Assembly: GCA_030789695.1 (NCBI GenBank)
Contig: CM061142.1
Span: 154,972,714 to 155,036,713, forward strand
DNA length: 64,000 nucleotides
Direction: 5' to 3'
From: Scilla litardierei
Taxonomy: Eukaryota; Streptophyta; Magnoliopsida; Asparagales; Asparagaceae
A program made the position numbers and the translations under genes. Shown piece after piece: positions 9,884 through 20,478 of this stretch. The notes below the pieces were generated by a model. The model was not told the DNA's origin. It did no database searches and worked only from the letters and a program-made list of their open reading frames with translations. Within the stretch, counting starts at the first letter, position 1. The number at the start of each line of letters is the position of its first letter.

Positions 9884-10595
9884 ACGTGGCCCGCCGCCGC
9901 CACGGCGGAGCCGTCGCGGCGGCGCGCCGTGGGCCCCCTAGGGGTTTTCGGAAACCCTAGCCCTAAACGGGCCTATTTTTCGGGGGAGGCCCAATTAACC
10001 CTAATGGGTTGTTTTCATGGACCAAAAAGCCTGAAAATTAGCCCGTTTACACAAATAATTTTTCCTTTTTTATTTTTGGCCCCAAAAGCCCAAAATAATT
10101 AAAGAAATCTTAAACTTTATAAAAAGGGTTAAAGCGAAAAACAAAACATTAAAAATATGGATCAAAGGTAAAAAGTTTTTCGAAAAAATAATTTTTAGCA
10201 CGTCACACACTATTTAGATTATTTAATTAATCTTTACATGCCTGTGATATGATTACCTGCGTGGTTGTATATTTTCCATATATTATCTGCGTGGATGTGC
10301 GATTAGGCTATGTTTTTAGGGATCAGACAGGTTTCCGACATCTTTTCTTTTCTGCAATTTTTTCTTTTTGAGAGAAATTTGTAAGTGAGGAAATATATGT
10401 AAAACGAAGACCGGAGGACACCAAAAAGGAGCTGAAGGCGTATGCACAAAGAAGAAAGGGGTTTCTCTCTGAAGTTCCCGAGTTGTATTTATTCTTTCAT
10501 GCAATTTTTGATGTAATTTCGGACTGTCATTTTCGTTTTGGTGTCGGCTGGCTGATCCCCATAGTCCTAAGTTATTTTCATTGCTTATACATTAA

Positions 10596-10820
10596 ATGCG
10601 TGGATGTTAACTATTTTCATGCTATGTTAATGTTAAAATGTAACTGTTAAAAAGCATGCATGGATGTTAATCTCTTTTAATTATTCACGTTATGAAACTG
10701 TTAAAAAACATGCGTGGATGTTAAGTTTTTCTTTAATAATTCACGATATGAAAATGATAAAAAGCATGCATGAATGTTAATTTTCTTTATGAAAATGGTA
10801 AAAATACATGTGTGGATGTC
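10596..10820 (+). repeat. Element G leader: five spaced copies of an ATGCRTGGATGTTAA-like motif
   Basis: Copies at about 10596, 10656, 10709, 10764 and 10806, spaced 42-60 bp, with related AT-rich filler (TTCACG-TATGAAA) between them. It looks like a decayed tandem array ending just before gag. Confidence 0.6.
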
Positions 10821-10875
10821 TAATTGTTTTTACAATTTAATAATTTATGCTGTTTTTATATTGCTAGATTGTTCA

Positions 10876-11895
10876 ATGGCCAGACTTGCGAATGTCGACT
10901 TTTAGGTCCTGCAGGCCGATGGGTCGAACTACTTGAGTTGGCAGTTAGACCTGAAGTTCCATCTACGATCTCATGGGTTCAGTCTCACACCAACTGAGAA
11001 GGTAACAACAAGTACTGCCCCACCCGACAAGGATGCTTCTAAAGAAGCACCTCATATAGAGGAAGTTTCCGATATACCAAAGGCGAAAGCCATTATCTAT
11101 ATCAGGAAACATTTAGACTCGACCCTGAAGGACGAGTATCTCACTGTAGAGGACCCTTACGAGATGTGGGACGCACTTGAGGAGAGGTATAGACATAAGA
11201 GAGATGTCATACTCCCTCGTTCGCAGTACGAGTGGACTCACCTCTGCATACAGGATTACAAATCCGTAGCGGAGTACAACTTAGCACTCTTCCGTATCAC
11301 CTCACGCCTGAAGTTGTGTGGTGAAACAGTGACGGAGAAAATGTTGCTGGAAAAGACATTCACGTCTTTCCACGAGAAGGACATGATCCTTATGCAACAA
11401 TACAGTGAGAGGAAGTTCACGAAGTATTCTGATCTGCTTTCATGCCTGCTAATGGCTGAACAGAACAGAGATTTATTGGTTGCTACTCATAACCTGCGCC
11501 CTCCTGGCTCCGCTCCACTGCCACCTCCTGCAGAGGCACATTTCCAGTCTTCCCAGAAGAAGAAGATGGACAAGGAGGCAAAATTCCAGAAATGGAAAGA
11601 ACAGAAGAAGCAGAAGAAGGCCACTCCCCAAGCTCCTCCTCAGAACCAGAAGTTCGTGGATAAGAAGCAGAAGTGGATGTCAAAAGGTGGTACTCCCAAG
11701 AAAGACTGGGAGGATAAGTGCTCTAAATGCGGAATGACGGGCCACTGGTCCAGAATCTGCCGCACCCAGAAACACCTCCAGGACCTCTACCAGGCAAGCC
11801 TCAAGCCTCGAGCCGAGACAAACCTGATTGAGAGCGTAGCGTTGCTAGAGACCTCATGGACTCCTGAAGACTTCATAGGAGATGACACTCTCTAG
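10876..11895 (+). pseudogene. gag: Element G: gag (UBN2-type, one early stop)
   Basis: Gag forms the particle that carries the RNA. The frame starts at the ATG 10876 and meets a TAG at codon 10 (10903-10905), where element F has GAA; the rest is open to the TAG at 11893-11895, 339 codons in all. Residues near the start (NYLSWQLDLKFHL) and the central region (DPYEMWDALEERY, VILPRSQYEW, LKLCGE, LEKTF) are the UBN2 capsid domain of copia elements. A lysine-rich segment precedes one CCHC zinc knuckle, CSKCGMTGHWSRIC (near 11720), complete in its metal ligands. Gag stops 67 bp before the next open frame, so pol is not fused to it in this copy. Confidence 0.9.
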
Positions 11896-11961
11896 TTATG
11901 GACCATTTTTATCTACTAGCAATGTATCTTCTTTTCATGCATCGTATCCAGTTTTTATTCC

Positions 11962-12498
11962 ATGTCAAACAATCTTTTGAGCATCTTAAATGAAAGTAGA
12001 TCTTTTCTTTTTCATATTATTTACTGCTTAAATCTCTTTCTTTATATAGATATGGAATCAATTTTTCTAATGGACAGTGCATTGACGCACTCGATCCTTC
12101 AAAACATAGACTACTTCACGAGCATAAGTAGCTACTCTGGTCCACTGAGAACAATCTCAGGACCAGCTAATATAATCGAAGGATCAGGGGAAGCAATCAT
12201 ATTGCTCCTCGGTAACACACAAATCACACTTAGGAATGCGTTATACTCCACTAAATCCATCCGAAACCTCCTAAGCTTTAAAGATATCCGTTTAAACGGA
12301 TCACTTAGAGACGGCCGAGGAAAATGGAAGGGAATACTTGCTTGTAACGTCTCTTATAAATGGTTCAAAAACCATTGTAGAATGTTTCAAGGGACTCCCC
12401 TCGGGACTCTACCAAACAAGTATACAAACTCCAGAAACATCAATGGCGAAGCACCTGCAGTGCCCCCAAACACCAGAGTTCCAACTCTGGCACAGTAG
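11962..12498 (+). pseudogene. Element G: protease region
   Basis: The protease motif is MDSALTHSIL (near 12071), where most copia proteases have D-S-G. Element F has VDSASTHTIL at the same place, so alanine in the third position looks like a trait of this lineage. Further conserved parts are ISGPANIIEGSGEA and an L-hydrophobic stretch. The 5' part of the frame, before an internal ATG at 12053, has no similarity to F and is probably not translated. The frame ends at 12498 before the zinc-binding part of integrase. Confidence 0.8.
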
Positions 12499-12520
12499 AC
12501 TGTGACACCTCGGATCTGTT

Positions 12521-13435
12521 ATGATGTACCGCATCATAAAGAGCTCAAGGGGTATAGACTTGAAGAACCTGAAGATTCTTCAAAAAGTCAAATTCACATG
12601 TCCACCCTGTTACAAGGGTAAACTGATTACGAGACCCTCTCCACTGAAAGTGGACCTGGAATCTCCAAGTTTTCTGGAAAGAATCCACGGAGACATTTGT
12701 GGGCCTACACACCCATCAAGTGGTCCGTTCAGGTACTTTATGGTCCTGATTGACGCATCTACTAAGTGGTCACATGTGTGTCTATTGTCCACCCATAACC
12801 TAGCACTGTCTAAGCTTTTAGCTCAGATAATCAGGTTACGGGCCCACTTCCTCGACTACCAGATAAAGAAACTTCGTCTGGACAATGCGGGGGAGTTTAC
12901 GTCACAAGTCTTTCTAGACTATTGCCAAGCACAGTGAATTGAAGTCGAACATCCTGTAGCACATGTTCACACCTAAAACGGGTTAGCAGAATCTCTAATT
13001 AAGAGACTGCAATGGATTGCTCGTCCATTATTACTTCAATCCCAGCTGCCAGTGAATACATGGGGTCATGCAATTTTGCATGCTGCATCTTTAATAAAAT
13101 TAAGACCTTCTGGAGGTCAGTCATCTTCTCCAATGCAACTAGCACTTGGAGCCCCACCAATTGTCTCACACTTGAGAATATTTGGTTGTGCAGTATACGT
13201 CCCCATAGCACCACCACAAAGGACAAAGATGGGTCCATAACGTCACCTAGACATTTATGTTGGGTTTGACACCCCCTCCATAATTAGATTCCTAGAACCC
13301 CTTACGGGAGACGTTTTCAAGGCACGTCTAGAAGACTGTGAATTTGATGAAACATCATTTCCAAGACTAGGCTCACAGACAAAGAAGCCCGAAGCTTCAG
13401 AATGTATCACTTGAGATACAAAGACATTATGTCAC
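12521..13435 (+). pseudogene. Element G: integrase, broken by stops
   Basis: Integrase inserts the DNA copy into the host chromosome. The zinc-binding segment retains CPPCYKGK (near 12600). The catalytic core shows the first aspartate in HGDICGP (near 12690), the second in RLDNAGEF (near 12880) and the glutamate in GLAESLIKR (near 12990). A TGA at 12935-12937, a TAA near 12974 and a TAA near 13238 interrupt it, the last two where CAA (glutamine) would be expected. The downstream part (HLRIFGCAVY, YVGFDTPSIIRFLEP) is the copia-type integrase C-terminus. Element F has the same domain at 27618-28314. Confidence 0.85.
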
Positions 13436-13975
13436 TTTGATTTGCCCACAAGCCAGTGTGAGGAGGAGGTCCTGAAGATTCTCCACATCCAAAACACTGT
13501 CCATCTCTTACCGGACAAATTTTTTGACAACCAGAAGATTGTCAGATCGCATGTCCCTGCTGCTAACACTCCAGCTAGGATTGACATACCACAAAATGGA
13601 TGCAATCCGCCTGCAGCAGAAATGGTTGGACCTCTCAAAAAGAGAGGGCGACCACCGGGATCCAAGGACCAAGTCCCTCGAAAGAGTAGGACCCTTGGCA
13701 ATGGTAAACAAATACCACCACAAGATGCTACTGTAAGCCGTGCTACCACATCTCTCCCAAACTCTCAAACAGAGGAAAAACCGGGAGAAAATGAAGTTTC
13801 GATACACTATGTACGAACTGGGGAGTATTGGGACAGAAAGAGCACAACCATAAATGACACATTTGCGTGTAATATTGCCATCAATGTCGCGTACTGCAAC
13901 GATGATATTGAACCACGCTCTCTGACAGAATGTCAAAGCAGAGATGATTGGCCAAAGTGGAAAGCGGCAATATGA
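13436..13975 (+). pseudogene. Element G: integrase-to-RT linker
   Basis: An open 177-codon stretch after a TGA. It contains the segment DNQKIVRSHVPAANTPARI and a basic KKRGRPPGSKD motif of AT-hook type, common in the linker of copia polyproteins. A piece of the matching linker from element F is found at 17673-17804 (minus strand). No enzymatic domain is expected here. Confidence 0.75.
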
Positions 13976-15552
13976 GTGGAGTTGGATTCACTCACCAAAC
14001 GGAAGGTCTTCGAACCTATAGTCCAGACACCAAAAGGTGTATAACCTGTGGGTTACAAATGGGTATTTGTTAGAAAATGAAATGAACAAAACGAGATCAT
14101 TTGCTATAAAGCAAGGCTTATAACGCAGGGTTTTACCCAACGTCCAGGGGTGGATTTTGAAGCCACATACTCCCCGGTCATGGACGCGATCACCTTCCGA
14201 TTCCTCATTGTCTTAACAGCCCAAGAGGATTTAGATATACAGCTTATAGACGTCGTGACTGCATACCTATATGGCAACTTAGACCCAGACATCTATATGA
14301 GATTGCCTGACGGTTATCCTTTGCCAGCAGCACTAAAAGAGAGACAACGTGACATCTACTCAGTGAAACTGCAAAGATCATTGTATGGTCTAAAACAATC
14401 TAGAAGGATGTGGTATAACAGACTGAGCGACTTTTATGCTAAACAAGGATTTACAAATGACCCAGTCTGTCCTTGCATCTTCATAAAAGCAAAGGAAACA
14501 GGATTTGTCGTTATAGTCGTCGATGTAGACGACTTAAACCTCATTGGATCTCCTGAAGAGATCGCCGAGATTTCTAGAAGCCTGACAGAAACATTCGAGA
14601 TGAAAGACCTCGAAAAGTCAAAATTCTGTTTAGGTCTTCAAATAGAGCATCTTAACGATGGGATCATGTTACTTCAGTCAACTTACACATCAAACGTACT
14701 GAAAAATTTTCAGATGGATAAGTGCCACCCCCTCAGCACCTCAATGGTCGTCAAATCATTGGATGTGCATAAAGACCCCTTTCGGCCGCTGGAAGAGGGG
14801 GAGGAAGTACTAGGCCCTGAAGTGCCATATCTAAGTGCTATCGGTGCACTCCTTTACCTGGCTAACTGCATTCGCCCTGACATAGCATTTGCAGTCAACT
14901 TACTAGCCAGATATAGTGCTACACCTACACAGCGGCACTGGGCCGGAGTTAAGCATCTTCTGCGCTACCTCCAAGGGTCCATAGACTTAGGTCTATTCTA
15001 CAGGAAAGGGGCATCAACTGGTTTAGTTGGGTATGCTGACGCAAGTTACATGTCAGATCCTCATTCAGAGAAGTCTCAGACCGGATACATGTTCACATAT
15101 GGCGGCACTGCCATATCCTGGAGATCTGTAAAGCAGACCATGACAACCGTCTCATCCGCTCACTCAGAACTGCTAGCGATCCATGAAGCAAGCAAAGAGA
15201 GTTTCTGGCTACGCTCTGTGATCCAGCACATTCTCACCTCCACCGGCCTGATGACCAGCGTACTTGCACCTACTCCTCTCTATGAAGATAATGCAACATG
15301 CATAGCCCAGCTACGGACGGCTACATCAAAGGCGACAAGACAAAGCATATCTCCACCAAGTTCTTCTAGACGCACGACCTTCAGAAGCAAAAGCAGATTG
15401 AGGTACAGAAGATCCAATCATGTAATAACTTGGCGGATTTGCTTACCAAATCCCTGCCTACTAGTATCTTTGAGAAACTTGTATATGGGATTGGGATGAG
15501 GAGAGCGAGAAAATGTAAACTGGGTCAGGATGAGAGGACTATGAACTCATAG
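13976..15552 (+). pseudogene. pol: Element G: reverse transcriptase and RNase H
   Basis: RT begins with YKWVFVRK and YKARLITQGF (near 14050-14130), after TGA and TAA stops. From 14150 it is open for about 1.2 kb: VDFEATYSPV, IDVVTAYLYGNLD (first catalytic aspartate), QRSLYGLKQS, and the catalytic box VDVDDLNLIG, where the usual tyrosine before VDD is aspartate. RNase H follows with GYADASYMSD, SAHSELLAIHEA and EDNATCIAQL. A frameshift near 15315 moves the C-terminal part (KTKHIS, NNLADLLTKSLP) to another frame ending at 15550-15552, with one more stop. Strand and order are as expected for copia. Confidence 0.9.
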
Positions 15553-15848
15553 ATACATAGGAGACTGATGTATAGATTCATAGGAAATCTGCAAGCCTGA
15601 AGCTTGGGCAGATGAGGGGGAGTCAACTGCAGAGTTGTACTCTTTTCCCTTGGCTACTGGTTTTTTCCTACAGGGTTTTCCGTAGTCAAGGTTTTGACGA
15701 GGCAACATCGTTGACTCTGGATCCTGAAGTATCCACCCCTAGACACATCCCTAAAACAGGGGAAGTTATGGATTAATTGTTCTTTATTTAACAAGGCAGT
15801 TTTCCTAACTCGGATCCTGAAGAATCCACCTCTTATTCAATGTTGGTT

Positions 15849-15861
15849 GGATAAGGGGAAG
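15849..15861 (+). other. Element G: polypurine tract
   Basis: GGATAAGGGGAAG lies immediately before the 3' LTR start at 15862. The 300 bp between the end of pol and this tract are non-coding. Confidence 0.85.
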
Positions 15862-15981
15862 TGTTATGAATAGGCCCATGAGGCCCATTGGGTATCCGGC
15901 CCACCATTGAAAGCTATAAATAAGAGGGTAGGTAGGCTCTTAACCCACTACACCTATTTCCATACTTTTCCCTTCACAACA
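15862..15981 (+). repeat. Element G: 3' LTR
   Basis: 120 bp, matching 9282-9401 except at six positions counted by eye; TATA box at 15915-15922. Confidence 0.95.
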
Positions 15982-15986
15982 ATTAC
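15982..15986. repeat. Target-site duplication of element G, right
   Basis: ATTAC, equal to 9277-9281. Confidence 0.95.
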
Positions 15987-17672
15987 ATCATTGTTTCAGC
16001 AGTGATTCTTTAACGGTTTCAACTACCGTTTTTATTTCATACTTTCACAAATTCTCATCATCATAACTTCTACATAAATCATAATACATGAAGGATCATC
16101 ATAAGAACATATCTCAGGAGCATATAATGATATATCATCAACATTAATCAATTTCGACTCAAGATAAAATACAGCATTAAAATTCCTAAACAAGTTAACA
16201 CAAGAATCTGTCCAAAACTGTCACAACAGAAAGATTGGCTCTGTTACCCTAATTACAGTCAGAATTGGCTCTCGGCCTCTCTTCAAAGTTGTAGGAAATT
16301 TTCTCTAGTTTTTCTTTGTGTCCTTAATTTTATTTTTCTGATTTTTCTGCTATTTTCTATGAATTTTACAAGTTACTGTTCTGCTGCAATAAGAATTCCA
16401 GCAACTAAATTCCTTTCTAAATCTAGTTCTAACATGTTTAAAAACCACAATTAACATGTCAACACTAGCATGAGAATAATATTATGATAATTACAAGTCC
16501 TTAACATAAATCCAATCTCACAAAAAGGATAACATTAAATATATATCTCACACAATTCAACTACATAACTTGCAATCTTCATATTAAAATGAAACTAGCA
16601 TATGATCAATTCTCTACACATCAAAACTAGCATCATTTTTTAGCAAGATAACATATTGGGTGCCCTAATCAACATAACTATTCTAGCTTGACATTATACA
16701 ACACTACCAATTATTAACATGTTCCAAATTTACAAGAGAAATATTTAGCAACTAAAATAAAGCATGTAATACTAGTATGACTATTTAGCATGCTACTAAC
16801 TTTTTCAATGAGACTTACTAACAAATCCTACTACATGGCATATCAAGATATATAGCATCTCATTCTCCAAATTAATCATGCTACCATTTTGTTCTACAAT
16901 GTTAAAATTAAACATTTTCCACATAATTCCTAAACTACAATAGAAACCAAATCCTAAAATGAATCCTACTAAGAATGATAGATAGTTCCTACCTTTTATA
17001 AAGTCCTCCAAATTTAAGTCTTCGGCCTTTCTTCTCCTTGATGAAAAGAGCTCCTATCCTCCTCCTCCAAGCTCCAATTTGTCTCCAAAAAGTAGGATTT
17101 TTGGCTAATTTTTGGGCTAGTTTGGTGTTGGAATGAAAAGGAAATTTTTGGGGCTTTTAGAGGTTGAAGATGGGAACTATTTGGAAGTATGTTTTAAGGA
17201 AGAAGATGAAGCAAAATGAAAGAAAGGGGGCATGCAAAATTTCGGCCAGAAATGGGGAGTGAGGGAGAGAGTGAAATGAGATTTTTTTTTCTTTTCTTGG
17301 TTTTGTTTTTCATGCATAGGTTTTAGGAATCCCTAAATCCCTCTCCTTCTTACACCTAATAGGTCAACTGTCCTCTTATTACTAATAACATGACACATAC
17401 CATGGTGTGTTGTCATGGTAATAAAAATTTTGGATTTTTGTATTTTAAGAAATTAAAAATACTTGAAGAAATACTTCATACACTCCAAATACGTGTATTT
17501 CTCCAAATACTCTCATTTACTAAATTCAAGTAATGAGTTTAAAATCTTTTAAAATAAATTCCTACACCAAATAATTAAAAGAAAAATATGGGCATACTTT
17601 CAAAAAATATACGGACGTATCTACGTCAAAAATACGTACAAATACACGTATATAGAAATTAGGACCATTACA
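15987..17672 (-). repeat. Element B: 5' LTR, outer part
   Basis: Continuation of the B LTR after G. In plus orientation it ends GGACCATTACA at 17672, so on its own strand B starts TGTAATGGTCC. Immediately to the right lies element F pol; the five bases GTATT (17673-17677) would be B's target duplication, but its partner is outside the window. This part is AT-rich and non-coding; I saw no convincing TATA box. Confidence 0.8.
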
Positions 17673-17804
17673 GTATTTGCAGCAGGGATGTATAATTTGA
17701 CAATCTTCTGGTTGTCAGTAAATGAGTCCAGTAATCAGTGGATAGTGTCCTGAATGTGGTGGATCTTCAGGATCTCATCTTCACATTGTTTCGTTACCGA
17801 TCAT
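17673..17804 (-). pseudogene. Element F: integrase-RT linker fragment
   Basis: On the minus strand this reads EILKIHHIQDTIH-like and TDNQKIVKLYIPAAN-like stretches, matching the element G linker near 13470-13560 (LKILHIQNTVH, DNQKIVRSHVPAAN). It is the only piece of F between B and C, and it proves that C and B both lie inside F. ATCAT at its right edge (17800-17804) is the C target duplication. Confidence 0.85.
17800..17804. repeat. Target-site duplication of element C, left
   Basis: ATCAT before the 5' LTR of C; the same bases follow the 3' LTR at 27613-27617. Confidence 0.93.
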
Positions 17805-18467
17805 TATAACGCCCTGTATTTTTACAATACCGTAGTTAACGTAATTTCATTTTAAAAATTATTTTATAATGGTTTGTTAGGAGTTTGACTGATTTCAAAA
17901 ATTTCTTATAAAAAAATATATTTTGATGTACCAGACTAGTTATGGAGTATTTTAGTAAGATCGGATTTCATCAAGTACCTCTAAAAGATCTGATAAAAAT
18001 TCATTTTCAGATATTGCTGTTTTGACTTAATGAATTTATTTTCTATACAAACGTCTTCAAACATTTTCAAACTTCCGTAGTAGCATCATATGATCATTTA
18101 GGGCTCCCCACATTAATTTCGTAATTTTCTGATATCATTTCAATAGAGAACCCGCAAACCCGCTTTCTAAACGTTTTGGCCAAAAACTAGTATCTCCGTA
18201 GCTCAAACCCTGAAACGGTCTTCGTATTCGCGATCCTCACGACGATACGATCCCGTAGGTATGTTTTCGTAATTTTTCGGACACGTTTACTAGTAGGGGT
18301 ATTTTCGTAATTTTCGTTTTGTATTTTGCTAATTGGGTTTTACCTATCCTTAATCACCTTAATCTTAATTAATTATATCACCCTAACCTACCCGTATCAC
18401 CCTCATCCCCATCTAACCCTCACTCTCAGCTACCCACGCATCATCTCATCTACCCCTTTCTAAACCC

Positions 18468-18474
18468 TATAAAA
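18468..18474 (+). promoter_or_regulatory. Element C 5' LTR: TATA box
   Basis: TATAAAA about 660 bp into the LTR, followed by a CT-rich leader; the same box is at 24460-24466 in the 3' LTR. Confidence 0.6.
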
Positions 18475-19063
18475 TCAACCCCAGGCCCCCTCTCTCTTTT
18501 GATCAAACACACACAAACACAGTTTCTATCTCTCTTCTTCATCCAAAGGCCATGCTCTCTCTCTCTCTCTCTTCATTCGAACCCAACGAAACCCATCTTC
18601 ATCATTCGTTTTCAGCCTAAGCCACCCACGTACGGATCTCTCTCGTCCTCTCTCATCGTTCTTCGGAGCTGCACCGCCAGCGAGGACACCCACAGCCCGA
18701 TCAGCTCCCCCGTGCACGCCACCGAGCCCCGATCACTCGTGCTCGCAGCCTCCCCCGGAGCCCGCGTGGTCTCTGCCGTATTCTGCGCGTCGCCGCCGCC
18801 ATTCGCCGTCGCCGTCGCCCTCACTTGCTCGACCACCGCCTCGAAGCAGCAAACGCCCCTCCGTTAGCTGCTTCTCCAACGACAGCCCCGCCTCCGTCTT
18901 CCGACTGCAACCACACACCACCGAGCTCCGCCCTCCGAACGTCGCCTCGCCGCCGCTCCACCGGTCGCCGTCGCTGTCCAAGGTCGTCGCCATCGACCTC
19001 CGCCCCCGCCTCCAGCGCACGGTGAACCCCCCCGTTGTCGACGTGAGATCGGAGCGGGCGTGC

Positions 19064-19695
19064 GTAAGTTTCGAATGGCAAACTTGTAAATATCGCGTAT
19101 TTTCGTAAATTCGTATTTTTTAATTAATTATTAAATAGGGTTTATTGGTTTTAAATTGATAAGTAATTATATAGGACCCAGAAAATTGTGAGACTAGCTC
19201 CAGAAAATCAGAAATGACATTCTGGACCCAATGGCGCTAGTTTCGTCTCAATCCGACGCTTAGTTTTTCCAGAATTAATTTTTAAGCCTAAAAGTTAAAT
19301 CCGTTATTTTGATTTAAAAATCAGTATCTTCTTATTTTAACGTAAACTAATATGTGATAAAAATATATGTTATATTACTCTCCGAGACGGTCATTTTGAC
19401 ATCTCATTTGCAACATTCCGATGTAGATTGCATCCAGAAGAAATTGTAGAATAAATACGTTACTAATTGAAACATAGTTTTTAAATTGTTTTTGAGCTTT
19501 AAAAAATTATAGAAATTACTATAAGCCTCAGAAAAATATTCTATCTTGCAGTAAAACTATTTTTATCATATATAGGCTATATAAAAATTTAGAACCGTTT
19601 TCGACAACGTTTCAATAGGTTTAAAAATCAAAACGATCAGATTATTTGAATAGAAAATAGGGTGCGCTTTAAACAATTGTTTCTTGTGATTGCAG
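19064..19695 (+). other. Element C 5' LTR: possible leader intron
   Basis: A consensus-like donor GTAAGTTT follows the G/C-rich stretch, and a good plant acceptor TTGTGATTGCAG closes a 632-bp AT-rich segment. In the 3' LTR the donor reads GTAATTTT, one base different. No transcript is available, so this is inference. Confidence 0.3.
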
Positions 19696-20280
19696 GTACC
19701 ATTTCTCGTGCACCAGCTCTTCTAGCTCCAATCTCGTCTTGCCACGACGAGCTCAGTAAGTCACTCTAATTCTAACTTTGGAAATTTAGATAGTGTACTC
19801 GTATTAACTTAGGACCTCATTTATATTCTCAGAACAGCTATTGACCTGAACAATTGACTAGAGACCTAATTAACTGTAGAACTACTCAATAGTGGAAGGA
19901 CCAAAGGACTAAATTGAGATAGTACACTTTTATGGAATTATATATCATAGTTGTTGGACTTCAAAGCATTGCTCAGGACTGATATTCTCTGTTGAGGCTT
20001 CTGCCTTGACTTTTAAGCAAGCATTTTTAGTAATGAATTGCAAATCTGGCCGTTCCAACTTAGTGCTAAATCTAATGTACTTGTAAATATCTGGTAGCCC
20101 ATTTAACTTGTTTTCATTCTTGTTGCTTTCTAATTTAAATGGACTAGTTATATCAATATCGATCATTTGGAACAATTGGTCACATGCTTGTAACTTAATT
20201 TGGACTACTTTTACTATCTGCATGTTAACAAGCTAAATTAATTGGGAAAAACGAGTATGTTACAAATACACATGTGATGA

Positions 20281-20478
20281 CCATCGACTACAGATGGGGT
20301 ATAACCATCGAATACAGATGGGGTGAAACCATACATCGACTACAGATGTAATGGGACTCAGTCAGTGAATAGACATACTCAAAAAGCCAAGTTGGCTACC
20401 CCCGTCAGGTCATGTGTGACTAGTCTGGCTCGTGTTCCAGTAGGGTCACATATGACTAGTCTGGCTCGTGTTCCAGTA
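20281..20478 (+). repeat. Element C 5' LTR: two short tandem repeat sets, including the CTCGTG hairpin twice
   Basis: 20281-20348 has three copies of a CCATCGAnTACAGATGGGG-like unit. 20417-20478 has two copies of a 26-bp unit that contains CTGG-CTCGTGTT-CCAG (20425-20440 and 20461-20476), the SL3 hairpin of other families. The same sets recur in the 3' LTR, near 26274-26341 and 26410-26471. Confidence 0.75.

Larger units (their letters stand above)
9414..10875 (+). other. Element G: long non-coding 5' leader
   Basis: About 1.46 kb between the primer site and gag. It contains a G/C-rich repeat block (about 9800-9930), an AT-rich part and a set of short dispersed repeats (10596-10820). No supported coding region was seen; the open reading frame over the G/C-rich part is compositional. 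Confidence 0.7.
9282..15981 (+). mobile_element. Element G: complete but decayed Ty1/copia retrotransposon
   Basis: The element is 6700 bp with two 120-bp LTRs and a perfect 5-bp target duplication, inserted in the LTR of element B. Order of coding parts: gag, protease, integrase, RT, RNase H, as in Ty1/copia. By eye the two LTRs differ at 6 of 120 positions. Several stops and at least one frameshift make it non-functional. Gag is of the UBN2 type and closely resembles that of element F, so G is a later member of F's lineage. Lineage name not assigned. Confidence 0.95.

Noticed and set aside
18499..18867. 122-codon frame in the LTR of C, repeated at 24491-24859
   Set aside because: It is repeated only because the LTR is. 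It begins in a (CT)n microsatellite, differences between copies include several residue changes, and competing frames exist on both strands.
19945..20223. 92-codon minus-strand frame in the LTR of C, repeated at 25938-26216
   Set aside because: It looks protein-like in composition, but it lies antisense in the LTR with no start context or match I can recognise; identity between copies is due to the LTR.
20281..20478. Short repeats in C resembling a CRISPR-like arrangement
   Set aside because: Only two or three units, adjacent without unique spacers, in a plant retrotransposon LTR.
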